Origin: Anaerocolumna sedimenticola
GTDB lineage: Bacteria; Bacillota; Clostridia; Lachnospirales; Lachnospiraceae
Assembly (NCBI RefSeq): GCF_009931695.1
Contig: NZ_CP048000.1
Coordinates: 5,164,501 to 5,228,500 of the forward strand
Direction: 5' to 3'
DNA: 64,000 bases
The notes beneath the pieces are model-generated. The model was not told the origin of the DNA, did not search any database, and was given only the letters and a program-made list of their open reading frames with translations. Below are positions 51,238-60,159 of the stretch, in pieces (the first letter of the stretch is position 1; each line of letters begins with the position of its first letter). The position numbers were made by a program, and so were the translations under genes.

Positions 51238-52380
51238 TTAAGCAAACAGCCCGGCTGCTTTTTCCATACGCCCAGATATAGCTACACCAAAGGGACAACG
51301 TTTCTCGCAGGCTTTACAGCTAATACAGTGGGACGCATTTGCCGAAAGACCGGTATAGTGAGCCCTGACCGTAGCCGGAATTTCTTCCTGCATTACAGCC
51401 AGATCATACAATTTATTAACCATGGCTATATCTATGTATGCCGGGCATGGCGCGCAGTGGCCGCAATATGTACATTGACCGGAATATGCATGATAAGGCG
51501 CATTGGCAAGTACAGAGGCATAATCTTTCTGATCTTCTGTGGCTGATTCATATGCTACAGCAGCATCTACTTCTTCCGGTGTGCTGCATCCTGCCATAAC
51601 TGATGCTACTGCCGGACGAGTCAGTGCATAATGAAGACATTGAACAGGTGTCAATGCAACTCCAAAGGGCGAATTTTCTGCACTAAATAATCTTCCGCCG
51701 GCATAACCTTTCATTACAGTGATTCCAACATTTTCACGTTCGCAGATCTGATACAGCTCTTCCCGTTCCGGTGCAATACCTTTAAGATTTTCATTATAGT
51801 GTTCCCTGAAAAGTTCATTGATATCTTCACTTGCAGGAAGCATATCAAATGCAGGATTAAGACTGAACAAAATCATTTCAATTTCACCGCTTAATGCTGC
51901 CAGTTTTGCAACATCCGGATTGTGTGTACTTAGTCCGATATGACGAATCGTTCCATCTTTTTTTAATCCTTTCACATATTGGATAAATTCTCCCCTTATG
52001 ATTTTATTAAACTCTGCCACTTCATCAACAAAATGAATCATACCAAGGTCAATATAATCTGTATTCAGACGGTTTAATAAATCCTTGAAAGCCTCCTTTA
52101 CTTTATCCAGTTCACGGGTTCGTACATACTGTCCATTCTGCCAGGTTGAACCAATATGTCCCTGTATCACCCATTTTTCCCGATGTCCCGCAATTGCTGC
52201 TCCTATATTGGATCGTACCTTAGGCTCCGACATCCAGCAATCCAAGATGTTAATTCCATATGCTTCACTTCGTTCAACTACTGCTTTCACGTCAGCAGCA
52301 TTGTGACGTTCTAACCATTCGGCTCCAAGTCCGATTTCACTGACACTAATCCCCGTTTTTCCTAACTGTCTGTACTTCAT
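51238..52380 (-). CDS. Aldo/keto reductase with C-terminal 2[4Fe-4S] ferredoxin domain
   Basis: A 380-residue protein. The AKR barrel begins MKYRQLGKTGISVSEIGLG and has DCWMSEPKVR and VIQGHIGS, with the catalytic-type Asp, Tyr/Lys and His positions less canonical than in normal AKRs. The last 90 residues carry CTYCGHCAPCP and CISCKACEKRCPFGV, each with four Cys, for two [4Fe-4S] clusters. Such fusions are common in Clostridia and probably pass electrons from ferredoxin-type donors; the carbonyl substrate is unknown. It stands alone. Confidence 0.85.
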   Translation of the reverse strand: MKYRQLGKTGISVSEIGLGAEWLERHNAADVKAVVERSEAYGINILDCWMSEPKVRSNIGAAIAGHREKWVIQGHIGSTWQNGQYVRTRELDKVKEAFKDLLNRLNTDYIDLGMIHFVDEVAEFNKIIRGEFIQYVKGLKKDGTIRHIGLSTHNPDVAKLAALSGEIEMILFSLNPAFDMLPASEDINELFREHYNENLKGIAPEREELYQICERENVGITVMKGYAGGRLFSAENSPFGVALTPVQCLHYALTRPAVASVMAGCSTPEEVDAAVAYESATEDQKDYASVLANAPYHAYSGQCTYCGHCAPCPAYIDIAMVNKLYDLAVMQEEIPATVRAHYTGLSANASHCISCKACEKRCPFGVAISGRMEKAAGLFA

Positions 52381-52587
52381 GATACCTCTCCCTTCTAAAA
52401 TTGCTTAATCAAGTAACTACGAATAAGACTATTGCATACTAATTAGATATGAACCGTAATTCTTTTTACTCAGATAAAAATCTGTGAATATTTGGATATG
52501 TTTACATTATATCTAAATCTAATCAACCTATCAATATGAATTTATTTGATCTGCCATTTAAATCTCCATTAACAGGTTCACAAAAAT

Positions 52588-52624
52588 AAATAGCTATCCC
52601 AAATTTAGTTTGAGATAGCTATTT
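52588..52624 (-). terminator. Intrinsic terminator after the Ig-like protein gene
   Basis: AAATAGCTATC and GATAGCTATTT form an 11-bp perfect stem, followed on the minus strand by TTTATTTTT. Confidence 0.85.
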
Positions 52625-52656
52625 TAATGAACTTATTTCATAATATTACTGAAATT

Positions 52657-53961
52657 CTAGTATTCTTCCACTATAACCTTGCATGTTGCTGATTGACTTC
52701 CGCATTTAATGGTAACATTTGCTTCACCAACTTTTAAAGGTGTATAGATCCAACCCTCTTCCTGGTTATATTCAACTTTTAAAACATCAGGGTTTTCAGA
52801 CTCAATGGTAACTTGATCCGTAGTATCCCATGGTTCTAAATCAAAATAAATGTAAAAATCATCGCCTACATAGGTTGTATACTCATTAGAATCCAGGATA
52901 ATACTTTGACAAGGAGCTTCGGATACGGTAAAGGTAACAGTTCCTATAACCGTTCCTTGTTCTGATCCTTCTTTTACCGTAACTTCCGCAGTACCGGTTT
53001 TATTTGCATTTATATATAACTCACTTCCGTCTTGATTTAAACTCAAAACATTGTTATCCGGATTAGTTTCATCATAATCTTTTATTTCAAAATAATACTG
53101 TGTATTTGCTTTCGCATAAGTAAGTAAGGTCAGTGCATTCAGACTATCACCTAAGAGCAAATTTTTCTGAGATTCGGAAATAGCGGTATCTTTGATTACA
53201 ACTTTAAAGCTGCCCAGCGTTCTTGCTTTCTTATTATAAGTCTCTTTTACTGTTACTGTATAGGTACCTGCTTTTTTAGCTGTGAACTGATATCCGTAAA
53301 AGTATCGGCTACCGATAAAATCCTTAAGAATCGATTGAAATTCTGCATTATCAGTAACCTCTTTGGCTTTAGAAGCATCATATTTTACTTCTTTCATAGA
53401 AAAGTTTTCATTGTCGGAAGTCAAAGTATAAGTCGCTTTTGGATTACGATAAGTTACACTAAACAAAGAATCGGAAGAAGCATAATAATCATAGAGGCTA
53501 AATCCACCGCTTCCCACAGGGAATTCATTGCCATAATCACTTACAGTTAAAGCAGCATTTTTAACAGTTACTTTACACTTACCTACCGTAGTTTTCTTGC
53601 CCTTATAAGTCTGCGTACAGGTAATGGTTGCGCTTCCGGCCTTAACACCTGTTAAGTATCCGCCGGTTTTAGCGATTGTAACAACTTTGGTGCTGCTGGA
53701 TGTAAATTGATAAGTTGCTCCTTTTACCGCATTTTTTACAGTAAGCTTCTGTGCATTGCTTAATTCCCATGAAGATGTGTTCCAACAAATCTTACTATCC
53801 ATTTTACCAACAGGTATTGTCATCTGAGTTGTACTTACGGCTGCTTTTTTTGCTGCAGCCTCCGCTACTGTGCCTGTTGTTAAAAAGTTTCCTGCCATTA
53901 GTGCACAACATAATACTATTAATAATAGTAATTGTGTGACTTTAATTTTTGGTTGTTTCAT
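52657..53961 (-). CDS. Secreted protein with bacterial Ig-like (BIG2) repeats
   Basis: A 434-residue exported protein. The signal peptide ends near TVAEAAA (about residue 37). Then come tandem beta-sandwich domains: at about 85-133 STKVVTIAKTGGYLTGVKAGSATITCT, a middle region with two related domains, and a final domain (about 350-434) with VTIESENPDVLKVEYNQEEG and GEANVTIKCGSQSATCKV. These are BIG2-like cell-surface adhesion or spacing modules. No anchor or LPXTG motif was seen, so it is probably released or binds the wall. It is monocistronic with a good terminator. Confidence 0.8.
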   Translation of the reverse strand: MKQPKIKVTQLLLLIVLCCALMAGNFLTTGTVAEAAAKKAAVSTTQMTIPVGKMDSKICWNTSSWELSNAQKLTVKNAVKGATYQFTSSSTKVVTIAKTGGYLTGVKAGSATITCTQTYKGKKTTVGKCKVTVKNAALTVSDYGNEFPVGSGGFSLYDYYASSDSLFSVTYRNPKATYTLTSDNENFSMKEVKYDASKAKEVTDNAEFQSILKDFIGSRYFYGYQFTAKKAGTYTVTVKETYNKKARTLGSFKVVIKDTAISESQKNLLLGDSLNALTLLTYAKANTQYYFEIKDYDETNPDNNVLSLNQDGSELYINANKTGTAEVTVKEGSEQGTVIGTVTFTVSEAPCQSIILDSNEYTTYVGDDFYIYFDLEPWDTTDQVTIESENPDVLKVEYNQEEGWIYTPLKVGEANVTIKCGSQSATCKVIVEEY

Positions 53962-54151
53962 AAGTTACGCTCCCTCTTTAGTAAATTTTATAAAATTAAT
54001 GTAAATTATGGTAATTCACACATCAATATTACTACCTTTTTTTCCACATGTCAAAACAATTTTACTATTTTTTACCTTTTTACTTAAATTACAGCAGCCA
54101 TTTATGATTTATTTCGACAAATAGACCACTCCATTATGTTTATTCTGTTCC

Positions 54152-55807
54152 TCAGAATTCTGCGGATGTGCTTATAGATTTTCGCAAAAAATCTGCTGTA
54201 ACGGTATCTCCTTTTTGAAGCATTTCCATTGGTGTTCCTGTGAATACTACTTTACCGCCATTGATACCTCCCTCCGGACCAAGGTCAATAATCCAGTCCG
54301 AGGCTTTTATTATTTGCTGGTTATGCTCTACAACAATTACCGTATTTCCGGAATCAACCATCCGGTTTAAAAGAGTCAGAAAATTCTCAACATCTATTGG
54401 GTGCAATCCGGTTGTAGGCTCGTCCATCAAATATAAACTGTGCTTACCATTATTACTTATCAGTTCTTTTGCTAACTTTAAACGCTGTCCTTCACCTCCG
54501 GAAAGAGTTGTCAAAGACTGACCAAGTTCTAAATAACCTAAACCTACGTCCTTAAGTAAATTCAGAATCCGTTGAATTTTAGGATGGCCATGGAACATGA
54601 AGAAAGCCTCCTCAACCGACATTTGCAGAATGTCCTTTATCGTGTACCCCTTATACTTTACAGATAAAACTTCATCATTGAATTGCTTCCCGCCGCAGAC
54701 CGGGCAGGTCACTTCTATATCTGTAAAAAACAGCATATTACTGGTCACATATCCCAATCCCTCGCAATTTTCACAGCGGCCTCCCGGTGTATTAAAGGAA
54801 AAGTGTTTGGAAGACAACCCTTTATCTTTGGCTTCTTTTAATCCTCCGAAAATTTTGCGGATTTCTGCGTAAACTTCAGAATAGGTGGCAATATTGGAGC
54901 GTTTCATTCTGGTGATTGCAGACTGTTCAATGGTGACAATCTGGTCAAATTGCTGTATCCCTGTCACAATATTACCGGAAATGCTGCTTTTTCCTCTTGC
55001 TGCTGCGAGCACTTCAAATACCAGGGTAGATTTTCCTGAACCTGATACACCTGTAACGGAAACAAGACAGCCAATCGGGATACGGACATCAATGTTATTT
55101 AGATTATATAAATTGGCATTTTCGATTTCAATGACATCGCCGGTTCCTTTTCTAAACTCCTCTGGCTCCTGCTGCTTCTTCTTTAAATATGCCCCAGTTA
55201 CGGAGGTTTCCTGCTTATTAAGTTCTTCTAAAGTTCCTGTTCCGATAATGTCTCCGCCATGTTTTCCGGAACCGGGACCGATATCCACGATATAATCAGC
55301 CTGAGCCATAACGTCAGGGTCATGTTCTATTACGATAACAGTATTGCCCATATCACGAAGCTTTTTGAGTATCGCTATCATTCCCTCAGTATCTTTGGGA
55401 TGAAGGCCAATCGTTGGTTCATCCATAATATAAATTATTCCGGTCAAATCAGAATCCAAAGCAGCTGCAAGCTTTACTCTTTGCAATTCACCGCCGGACA
55501 GGGTAATGGTCTGCCGGTCTAATGAAAGGTATCCAAGCCCCACGTTTACAATTCTTTGGATTTTTGTCCTTAAATCCAGCAAATATGCTTCTACAAGACG
55601 GTGTTCTGCATCGCTCAGCGAGTCTTCCAGATCTTGTAACCATTCATATAATTTTTCCAGAGAAAGTACAGACAGTTCCGGCAGCCGTTTGCCAATAACC
55701 GTTACTCTGCGGCTTAATTCTGCTAACCGCTCTCCCATACACTCCGGGCAAGTGTCGAAATCAAAGTATTCATTCAGTTGTTTTGAATCACCGCCCTTAT
55801 CGGACAT
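54152..55807 (-). CDS. UvrA2-like ABC ATPase, C-terminal part (frameshifted gene)
   Basis: This holds the signature half of ABC domain 1 (LSGGELQRVKLAAALDSDLTGIIYIMDEPTIGLHP) and all of ABC domain 2 (GVSGSGKSTLVFEVL, zinc Cys pairs CENCEGLGYV...CPVCGGKQF, LSGGEGQRLKLA, YLMDEPTTGLHP). The N-terminal half is at 55774-56634. The normal joint is ...TLWRRMSDKGGDS; one base is missing in the GGGGTTTT run just before. It is a UvrA paralogue, not the housekeeping UvrA, and would bind and scan DNA or work in drug tolerance. Confidence 0.85.
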   Translation of the reverse strand: MSDKGGDSKQLNEYFDFDTCPECMGERLAELSRRVTVIGKRLPELSVLSLEKLYEWLQDLEDSLSDAEHRLVEAYLLDLRTKIQRIVNVGLGYLSLDRQTITLSGGELQRVKLAAALDSDLTGIIYIMDEPTIGLHPKDTEGMIAILKKLRDMGNTVIVIEHDPDVMAQADYIVDIGPGSGKHGGDIIGTGTLEELNKQETSVTGAYLKKKQQEPEEFRKGTGDVIEIENANLYNLNNIDVRIPIGCLVSVTGVSGSGKSTLVFEVLAAARGKSSISGNIVTGIQQFDQIVTIEQSAITRMKRSNIATYSEVYAEIRKIFGGLKEAKDKGLSSKHFSFNTPGGRCENCEGLGYVTSNMLFFTDIEVTCPVCGGKQFNDEVLSVKYKGYTIKDILQMSVEEAFFMFHGHPKIQRILNLLKDVGLGYLELGQSLTTLSGGEGQRLKLAKELISNNGKHSLYLMDEPTTGLHPIDVENFLTLLNRMVDSGNTVIVVEHNQQIIKASDWIIDLGPEGGINGGKVVFTGTPMEMLQKGDTVTADFLRKSISTSAEF

Positions 55808-56634
55808 CCTCCGCCATAACGTGGGTAAAACCCCTCAAACCTTCCCGCCGCAACCGTCTTTGGAGGTTTTATATCGGGGAATGCACTCTTTACATCTTCA
55901 CTTTCGACACCGTTATAAAGAATGGATTTTTGAAGATCAGTAAATTCCACTATTGGGGTGTTATCTTCTACAGGGATGTTATAATGCCTGAAAGCATTAT
56001 ATAAAATTGAAATCTGATATTCCTTATATTTCTGTTCCCAAAAATCCACCGCACCATTCTCCAGTGATAACGTTTCATTCACTGCTTTATCTTTATTAAT
56101 TGTAAGAACCTTTCCCAATCCTTCACAAGTCTTACAAGCTCCTTCTCTGGTGTTATAAGAGTAGTGTGTCCTGGTTAGTTTTACCATCCTGTAATTACAT
56201 TTGTTGCAATACATAAATACAGTATATTCCCCATCCTCTTTTTCAAACTCTTCTTTACAATCTGCGGCCGATATAATTTCATGGCAGTGGGGACAAGCCC
56301 GTACACCCAGCTTTTCATAGAGCATTCGCAGATCTGTATAAATATCGGTCTTTGTTCCAACCGTCGAACGTGGATTTTTATTTGATTCGGTTTGTGAAAT
56401 TAATATTGCCGGTGAAACGTTGTGTATATAATCGATTTTGGGTTTATGTATCCCCTGAAGCCCTATTGCTTCTAAATACTGTCTTTGACATTCGTTAAAA
56501 ATTACATCAATTGCCAGGGTAGATTTTCCGGAGCCTGACAGTCCCGTAAATACCACGAGTTTCTTACGAGGTATTTCCAATGAAATATTCTTTAGGTTTC
56601 CTTCTTTTGCTCCACGAATTATGATATTAGACAT
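55774..56634 (-). CDS. UvrA2-like ABC ATPase, N-terminal part (frameshifted gene)
   Basis: The first 286 residues have Walker A GLSGSGKSTLAIDVIF, the Q-loop region, and zinc-type Cys pairs ACPHCH and ACKTCEGLG. The stretch between PHCHEI and GACKTC is far shorter than in UvrA; the UvrB-binding domain is missing, as in UvrA2/DrrC-type proteins. The whole protein would be about 830 residues against 940 for UvrA. It starts after AAGGAGG. A regulator with two MerR domains is divergently transcribed from the same intergenic region and may control it. Confidence 0.85.
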   Translation of the reverse strand: MSNIIIRGAKEGNLKNISLEIPRKKLVVFTGLSGSGKSTLAIDVIFNECQRQYLEAIGLQGIHKPKIDYIHNVSPAILISQTESNKNPRSTVGTKTDIYTDLRMLYEKLGVRACPHCHEIISAADCKEEFEKEDGEYTVFMYCNKCNYRMVKLTRTHYSYNTREGACKTCEGLGKVLTINKDKAVNETLSLENGAVDFWEQKYKEYQISILYNAFRHYNIPVEDNTPIVEFTDLQKSILYNGVESEDVKSAFPDIKPPKTVAAGRFEGFYPRYGGGCPIRAVIQNN

Positions 56635-56782
56635 AAAAAGCCTCCTTTTTTATATGAAATCTCCTGTACTCTATTAGACACAGCCAATACTTCACATGAA
56701 TCACCCCTTTCTATTATTCTTAACTATAGTATACAACATTAACGCAATAAACGAGGTTTTTTGGAGTTAGTTGCCTGATATA

Positions 56783-56811
56783 TTGAAAAAACCTTAGAGT
56801 AGTATTATAAT
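56783..56811 (+). promoter_or_regulatory. Promoter of the tandem-MerR regulator
   Basis: TTGAAA, exactly 17 bp, TATAAT. The spacing is the normal 17 bp, not the 19 bp stretched form used at many MerR-activated promoters, so this promoter is probably constitutive or repressed. Confidence 0.7.
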
Positions 56812-56834
56812 GTATAAAAAAGGAGGCGTCTGAT

Positions 56835-57554
56835 ATGGCTATACGGCCCATTGATATAGCAAGAAGATTTAAGATAAGTACAACGACTCTTAGACACTAT
56901 GAAGATTTTGGTATGATTCCCGATGTTAAACGCTCACCAAACGGTTATAGAATTTACACCGCCGAGCATATTGCTTACTTTCTTTGCATTAGGGAGATGA
57001 TGTGTGGTTTTACCTTGTCGGAGATTGCTAAAATTTTAAAACCGGTTTTGGCAAAGAAGGTTGACGAGGCTCTTTGGATGGCAAACAAGGCTCAAGCTGC
57101 ACTTCATAAGGATAAATATGTTTGTGACCAAATAAAACAACGTTTCGTGTTCAAAAAAAATATTGCTGCTCCGAACGAGTATTCAATTGATGCTGTTAGT
57201 AAAGCTACAGGTATCATCCCCTCCACAATACGCTATTGGGATAAAATCGGCCTTATATCTGCAGGCAGATGCGCAGTAAACAATTACAGAACATTTACAC
57301 AGGCGCATATTGATGAAATCCTGATGATACAAGCGCTCAAGCTTTCTATACGCGCACGTGGAGAGAAATACACCGTTGAACAAATTCATAAAGAACTACA
57401 CAAATTAGACTTTGAAGATACAGAAAAGATTTCTGCCATTGTCGCCGGAATTGAAATTCATTTAACTGCGTTAAATAAAGCACAGATTCGGAGTATATCT
57501 GCGCTTTATAATCTTTGTAATCAGGTCGAGCAGAACCAGTATGATATTGGATGA
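56835..57554 (+). CDS. Regulator with two MerR-type DNA-binding domains
   Basis: A 239-residue protein with two MerR winged-helix domains in one chain. The first, at about 4-70, reads IDIARRFKISTTTLRHYEDFGMIP...NGYRIYTAEHI. The second, at about 117-180, reads YSIDAVSKATGIIPSTIRYWDKIGLI...NYRTFTQAHI. Each has the HTH and the Arg-Tyr/Trp wing motif. A short helical linker joins them, and no Cys-based metal site is seen. Single-chain double MerR proteins are unusual because MerR normally dimerises; this one could bind an operator as a monomer. It is divergent from the UvrA2-like gene, its likely target. Confidence 0.8.
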   Translation: MAIRPIDIARRFKISTTTLRHYEDFGMIPDVKRSPNGYRIYTAEHIAYFLCIREMMCGFTLSEIAKILKPVLAKKVDEALWMANKAQAALHKDKYVCDQIKQRFVFKKNIAAPNEYSIDAVSKATGIIPSTIRYWDKIGLISAGRCAVNNYRTFTQAHIDEILMIQALKLSIRARGEKYTVEQIHKELHKLDFEDTEKISAIVAGIEIHLTALNKAQIRSISALYNLCNQVEQNQYDIG

Positions 57555-57599
57555 TCCTTTTTTTATCTTACTGATTTCATACCCACCTGTTTTCTGCTT

Positions 57600-58706
57600 C
57601 TATTCAATTATTGTTATTCCGTTTGGACCCTGTCCTGAGGTTAACGTACCCATTACTTTATTTGTGGCAGTATCTACAACCGTTACACTATTGTCATCGG
57701 TATTTGTTACAAAAACATTCTTACCGTCCTTGGATATCACTACACCATGGGGCTTTGCTCCTGCGTCAATATTAGTTATTACGGACATGGCTGCGATATC
57801 AATTACACTGATATTATTAGATCCTGAATTGGTAACATATGCGAATTTACTGTCAGGTGTGGCATAAATCTGAATCGGGGTTTTGCCCACAGGTATTGTT
57901 TTAGTTACTTTCATTGTAGCTGTATCTATAACTGCAACACTGTTATCACCGGTTAAGGTTACTAATACATATTTACCATCCGGAGTCGGTGCTACCTGGA
58001 CCGGCTTTTTGCCAACATCAACTGTTTTCGTAACCGTATTGGCAGCGGTATCAATGATGGACACATTATCCGAATCATTATTAGCTACAAAGATATATTT
58101 ATTATCCGGTGTCATTCTTAAACCATGAGGCATATAGCCGACCTTAATTTTTTTATCAATATTACCGGTATCCAGATTTATCACATAGACATTACCATAT
58201 TCCTCCTCTTCCATGTTGCCCATGGCATCCTCTTCTTCCTCCAGCATTTCTGCGACAGTCACATAAGCCACTTTGGAATCGGGAGAGAAAATAATATGAC
58301 TGGGACCTACTCCTACATCAATACTATTTACCATTTCATTCGTAGCCGTATCAATTGCCGTTATGGATTTTCCCATATTCTCTACCACATAAACAAATTT
58401 ACCGTCAGGGGTAGCTTGTACGTTATGAGGACCATCCCATACATCTACATTTTTTATAGTTTTTGTTTTCATATCAATAACAGAAACCGTATCGTCCTCT
58501 TCATTTGCCGTATATACACAATATTGAGCCATGGTACTTTCCTCATCACTCTGGGCTGCAGTATTTTGATTCTGGGTGTTTGATTCCGTTGTCGGAGTTA
58601 CCGTTGGGTTTGCAGTCTGATTTTGATCATTACTCTTTTTTGGTGAACAGGAATAAATAGTAAGAGCAAATAAAGTTAAAATAATTAATAATTGGGCTTT
58701 TTTCAT
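57600..58706 (-). CDS. YVTN beta-propeller lipoprotein with acidic insertion
   Basis: A 368-residue lipoprotein; the ATG follows GGAGG at 8 nt. Lipobox LTIYSC, then a polar linker (Gln/Thr/Asn-rich, to about residue 55), then at least six 42-residue YVTN-type blades (for example YIFVANNDSDNVSIIDTAANTV and YVLVTLTGDNSVAVIDTATM). An extra loop inside one blade, AEMLEEEEDAMGNMEEEEYGN, is very acidic and Met-rich and could bind metal. Relatives are surface or periplasmic binding proteins with few proven functions. The last residues form a clean final blade, so the gene is complete. Confidence 0.82.
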   Translation of the reverse strand: MKKAQLLIILTLFALTIYSCSPKKSNDQNQTANPTVTPTTESNTQNQNTAAQSDEESTMAQYCVYTANEEDDTVSVIDMKTKTIKNVDVWDGPHNVQATPDGKFVYVVENMGKSITAIDTATNEMVNSIDVGVGPSHIIFSPDSKVAYVTVAEMLEEEEDAMGNMEEEEYGNVYVINLDTGNIDKKIKVGYMPHGLRMTPDNKYIFVANNDSDNVSIIDTAANTVTKTVDVGKKPVQVAPTPDGKYVLVTLTGDNSVAVIDTATMKVTKTIPVGKTPIQIYATPDSKFAYVTNSGSNNISVIDIAAMSVITNIDAGAKPHGVVISKDGKNVFVTNTDDNSVTVVDTATNKVMGTLTSGQGPNGITIIE

Positions 58707-58910
58707 CTGGTGTTCCTCCACATTAATTCTAAATTTTTTATATACCATATTTGTATTGTAATATATATAAGGAAAACTTTGTTTTTAGATTCAAATTTTA
58801 CTAAGTATAGTATTTAAATGTTAATGTTAAAATATGTATGATAATATTAACCATATAATGGTATCAGATACGATTTTATTAAATTCTTTCTTATCTTAAT
58901 AACTGTTTTA

Positions 58911-58959
58911 TTTTTACGTATGTTCATTTTACGTATGTTTCATTTTTACGTATGTTTTA
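58911..58959. repeat. Three direct repeats of TTACGTATGTT
   Basis: Units of 15-17 bp begin at about 58911, 58927 and 58943 and share TTTTACGTATGTT. Each contains the palindrome TACGTA. They lie between the YVTN and CPBP genes and may be a cluster of protein-binding sites. Confidence 0.6.
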
Positions 58960-58978
58960 TTCTATCCCGTAGCACAAA

Positions 58979-59010
58979 AATTCCCTCAAACTTTAAGTCT
59001 GAAGGAACTA
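58979..59010 (-). terminator. Intrinsic terminator after the CPBP gene
   Basis: TTCCTTCAGACTT and its partner AAGTTTGAGGGAA form an imperfect stem, followed by TTTTTG on the minus strand. It lies 60 bp after the stop. Confidence 0.7.
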
Positions 59011-59066
59011 ATTTTAGGGCTTCTAACTTATAAGGCAATGGGAGCGGTTAATAAAATTTCATATAA

Positions 59067-59708
59067 TCAAATTAATATGAATAAAATAACCTCAAATATA
59101 TTTGCTGTAAAATGTGATAATGCACTTACCCATGCATTTTTTGTTTTATGAAAAATAATACCGTATATAATACTGTTGATAAAAGTAAAGAAAAGTCCAT
59201 ATATTACAACAATTGTATTTCCCTGAGTAAAATGTCCTAGAGAAAATAGTAAAGAGGAAAAAATTAAAACCGGTAAAATTGGTAAGACCTTAACTAAACT
59301 ATTTTGAAAGAATGCTCTCCATGCAATTTCCTCCCCTAATGCGAAAACGAAAAACAAAAGAATAGAAGATATACTGACTTCAATAGGTACAAATGCTCCT
59401 GCTCTTGAAGTTTCATACTCGATATATTCAGGTATAAATAATTTTGAGAACAGTACACAAACAGCATCCATAATTACCGGTGATACCAGCCAGATCCATA
59501 TCTTTCTATCTTTTAAATTCGTTCCAATTGCACTGATATCAAGTCCACTGTTTTTCATTGGTTGTTTTTCAATAAGCTTGTTAACAAAGAAAAAAGCAAC
59601 ACCGATAAAAATACACCATGGCGAGATATTGAGACCAAATAGATTTGAAAAAGATAGAACTATCATCAAAATTATAACTACTAAAGGCAATATTTTCATT
59701 CGTCCCAT
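59067..59708 (-). CDS. CPBP intramembrane metalloprotease (Abi/Rce1 family)
   Basis: A 213-residue membrane protein with about seven segments. The start follows GGGGGAAAG; the frame is open 14 codons upstream without a site. The CPBP motifs are present: GEEIAWRAFF (EExxxR), FSLGHFTQG (FxxxH) and ALSHFTANIF (HxxxN/D). Members cut prenylated or small membrane peptides or protect against self-made bacteriocins. No bacteriocin gene was seen nearby, so its role is open. Confidence 0.85.
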   Translation of the reverse strand: MGRMKILPLVVIILMIVLSFSNLFGLNISPWCIFIGVAFFFVNKLIEKQPMKNSGLDISAIGTNLKDRKIWIWLVSPVIMDAVCVLFSKLFIPEYIEYETSRAGAFVPIEVSISSILLFFVFALGEEIAWRAFFQNSLVKVLPILPVLIFSSLLFSLGHFTQGNTIVVIYGLFFTFINSIIYGIIFHKTKNAWVSALSHFTANIFEVILFILI

Positions 59709-59836
59709 GTCTTTCCCCCTGTTATATACATTGTTTGACACAAATAACAATTGTATGATATGTATCCTCTATGCCAAATTATACCATGCCGGTCATAGAG
59801 AATCAATGAAAAATGGATATCACCCATAGAAATTAC

Positions 59837-59884
59837 AAAAAAGGCTGTTCCCAAATACGGTGATTGGAAACAGCTCTTTTTCTT
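59837..59884. terminator. Hairpin between divergent CPBP and spore protein genes
   Basis: AAGGCTGTTCC and GGAAACAGCTCTT pair with small bulges and are flanked by A and T runs on both strands. It could end transcription from either side and shield the spore gene promoter. Confidence 0.55.
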
Positions 59885-59892
59885 TCTGCCTC

Positions 59893-59922
59893 TGAATAAT
59901 TTATAAAAAAAAATTAATAATA
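59893..59922 (+). promoter_or_regulatory. Candidate sigma-G-type promoter of the spore protein
   Basis: TGAATA, 17 bp, AATAATA resembles the sigma-G/F consensus (TGAATA, CATAATA). Confidence 0.45.
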
Positions 59923-59955
59923 TACTATATCTTATATCATAAAACAGGTGATCCT

Positions 59956-60153
59956 ATGTCAAAAAGAACAAATCTTATTCCGGAAGCGCGTGCCGCTCTT
60001 GAACAATTAAAATACGAAATTGCAAATGAAACAGGCATACCGATTAAAAACAATGCTACCAGTGAGATGACATCCTATCAATATGGCTATATGGTTAAAA
60101 AAATGATAGAAGCACAAAAGAAACAAATGGAAGACGAATCGAAAAAGATATAG
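59956..60153 (+). CDS. Alpha/beta-type small acid-soluble spore protein
   Basis: A 65-residue DNA-coating protein of endospores. The family core is clear: ARAALEQLKYEIANETGI holds the GPR protease cut site at LKYEIA, and SYQYGYMVKKMIEAQKKQ is the second conserved helix, though the usual G-x-V-GG reads QYGYMVKK. It saturates spore DNA and protects it from UV and heat, and it is degraded on germination. Start after AGGTGAT. This gene identifies the host as an endospore former. It runs convergent to the double-GNAT gene, 6 bp apart. Confidence 0.92.
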   Translation: MSKRTNLIPEARAALEQLKYEIANETGIPIKNNATSEMTSYQYGYMVKKMIEAQKKQMEDESKKI

Positions 60154-60159
60154 CTCCCA

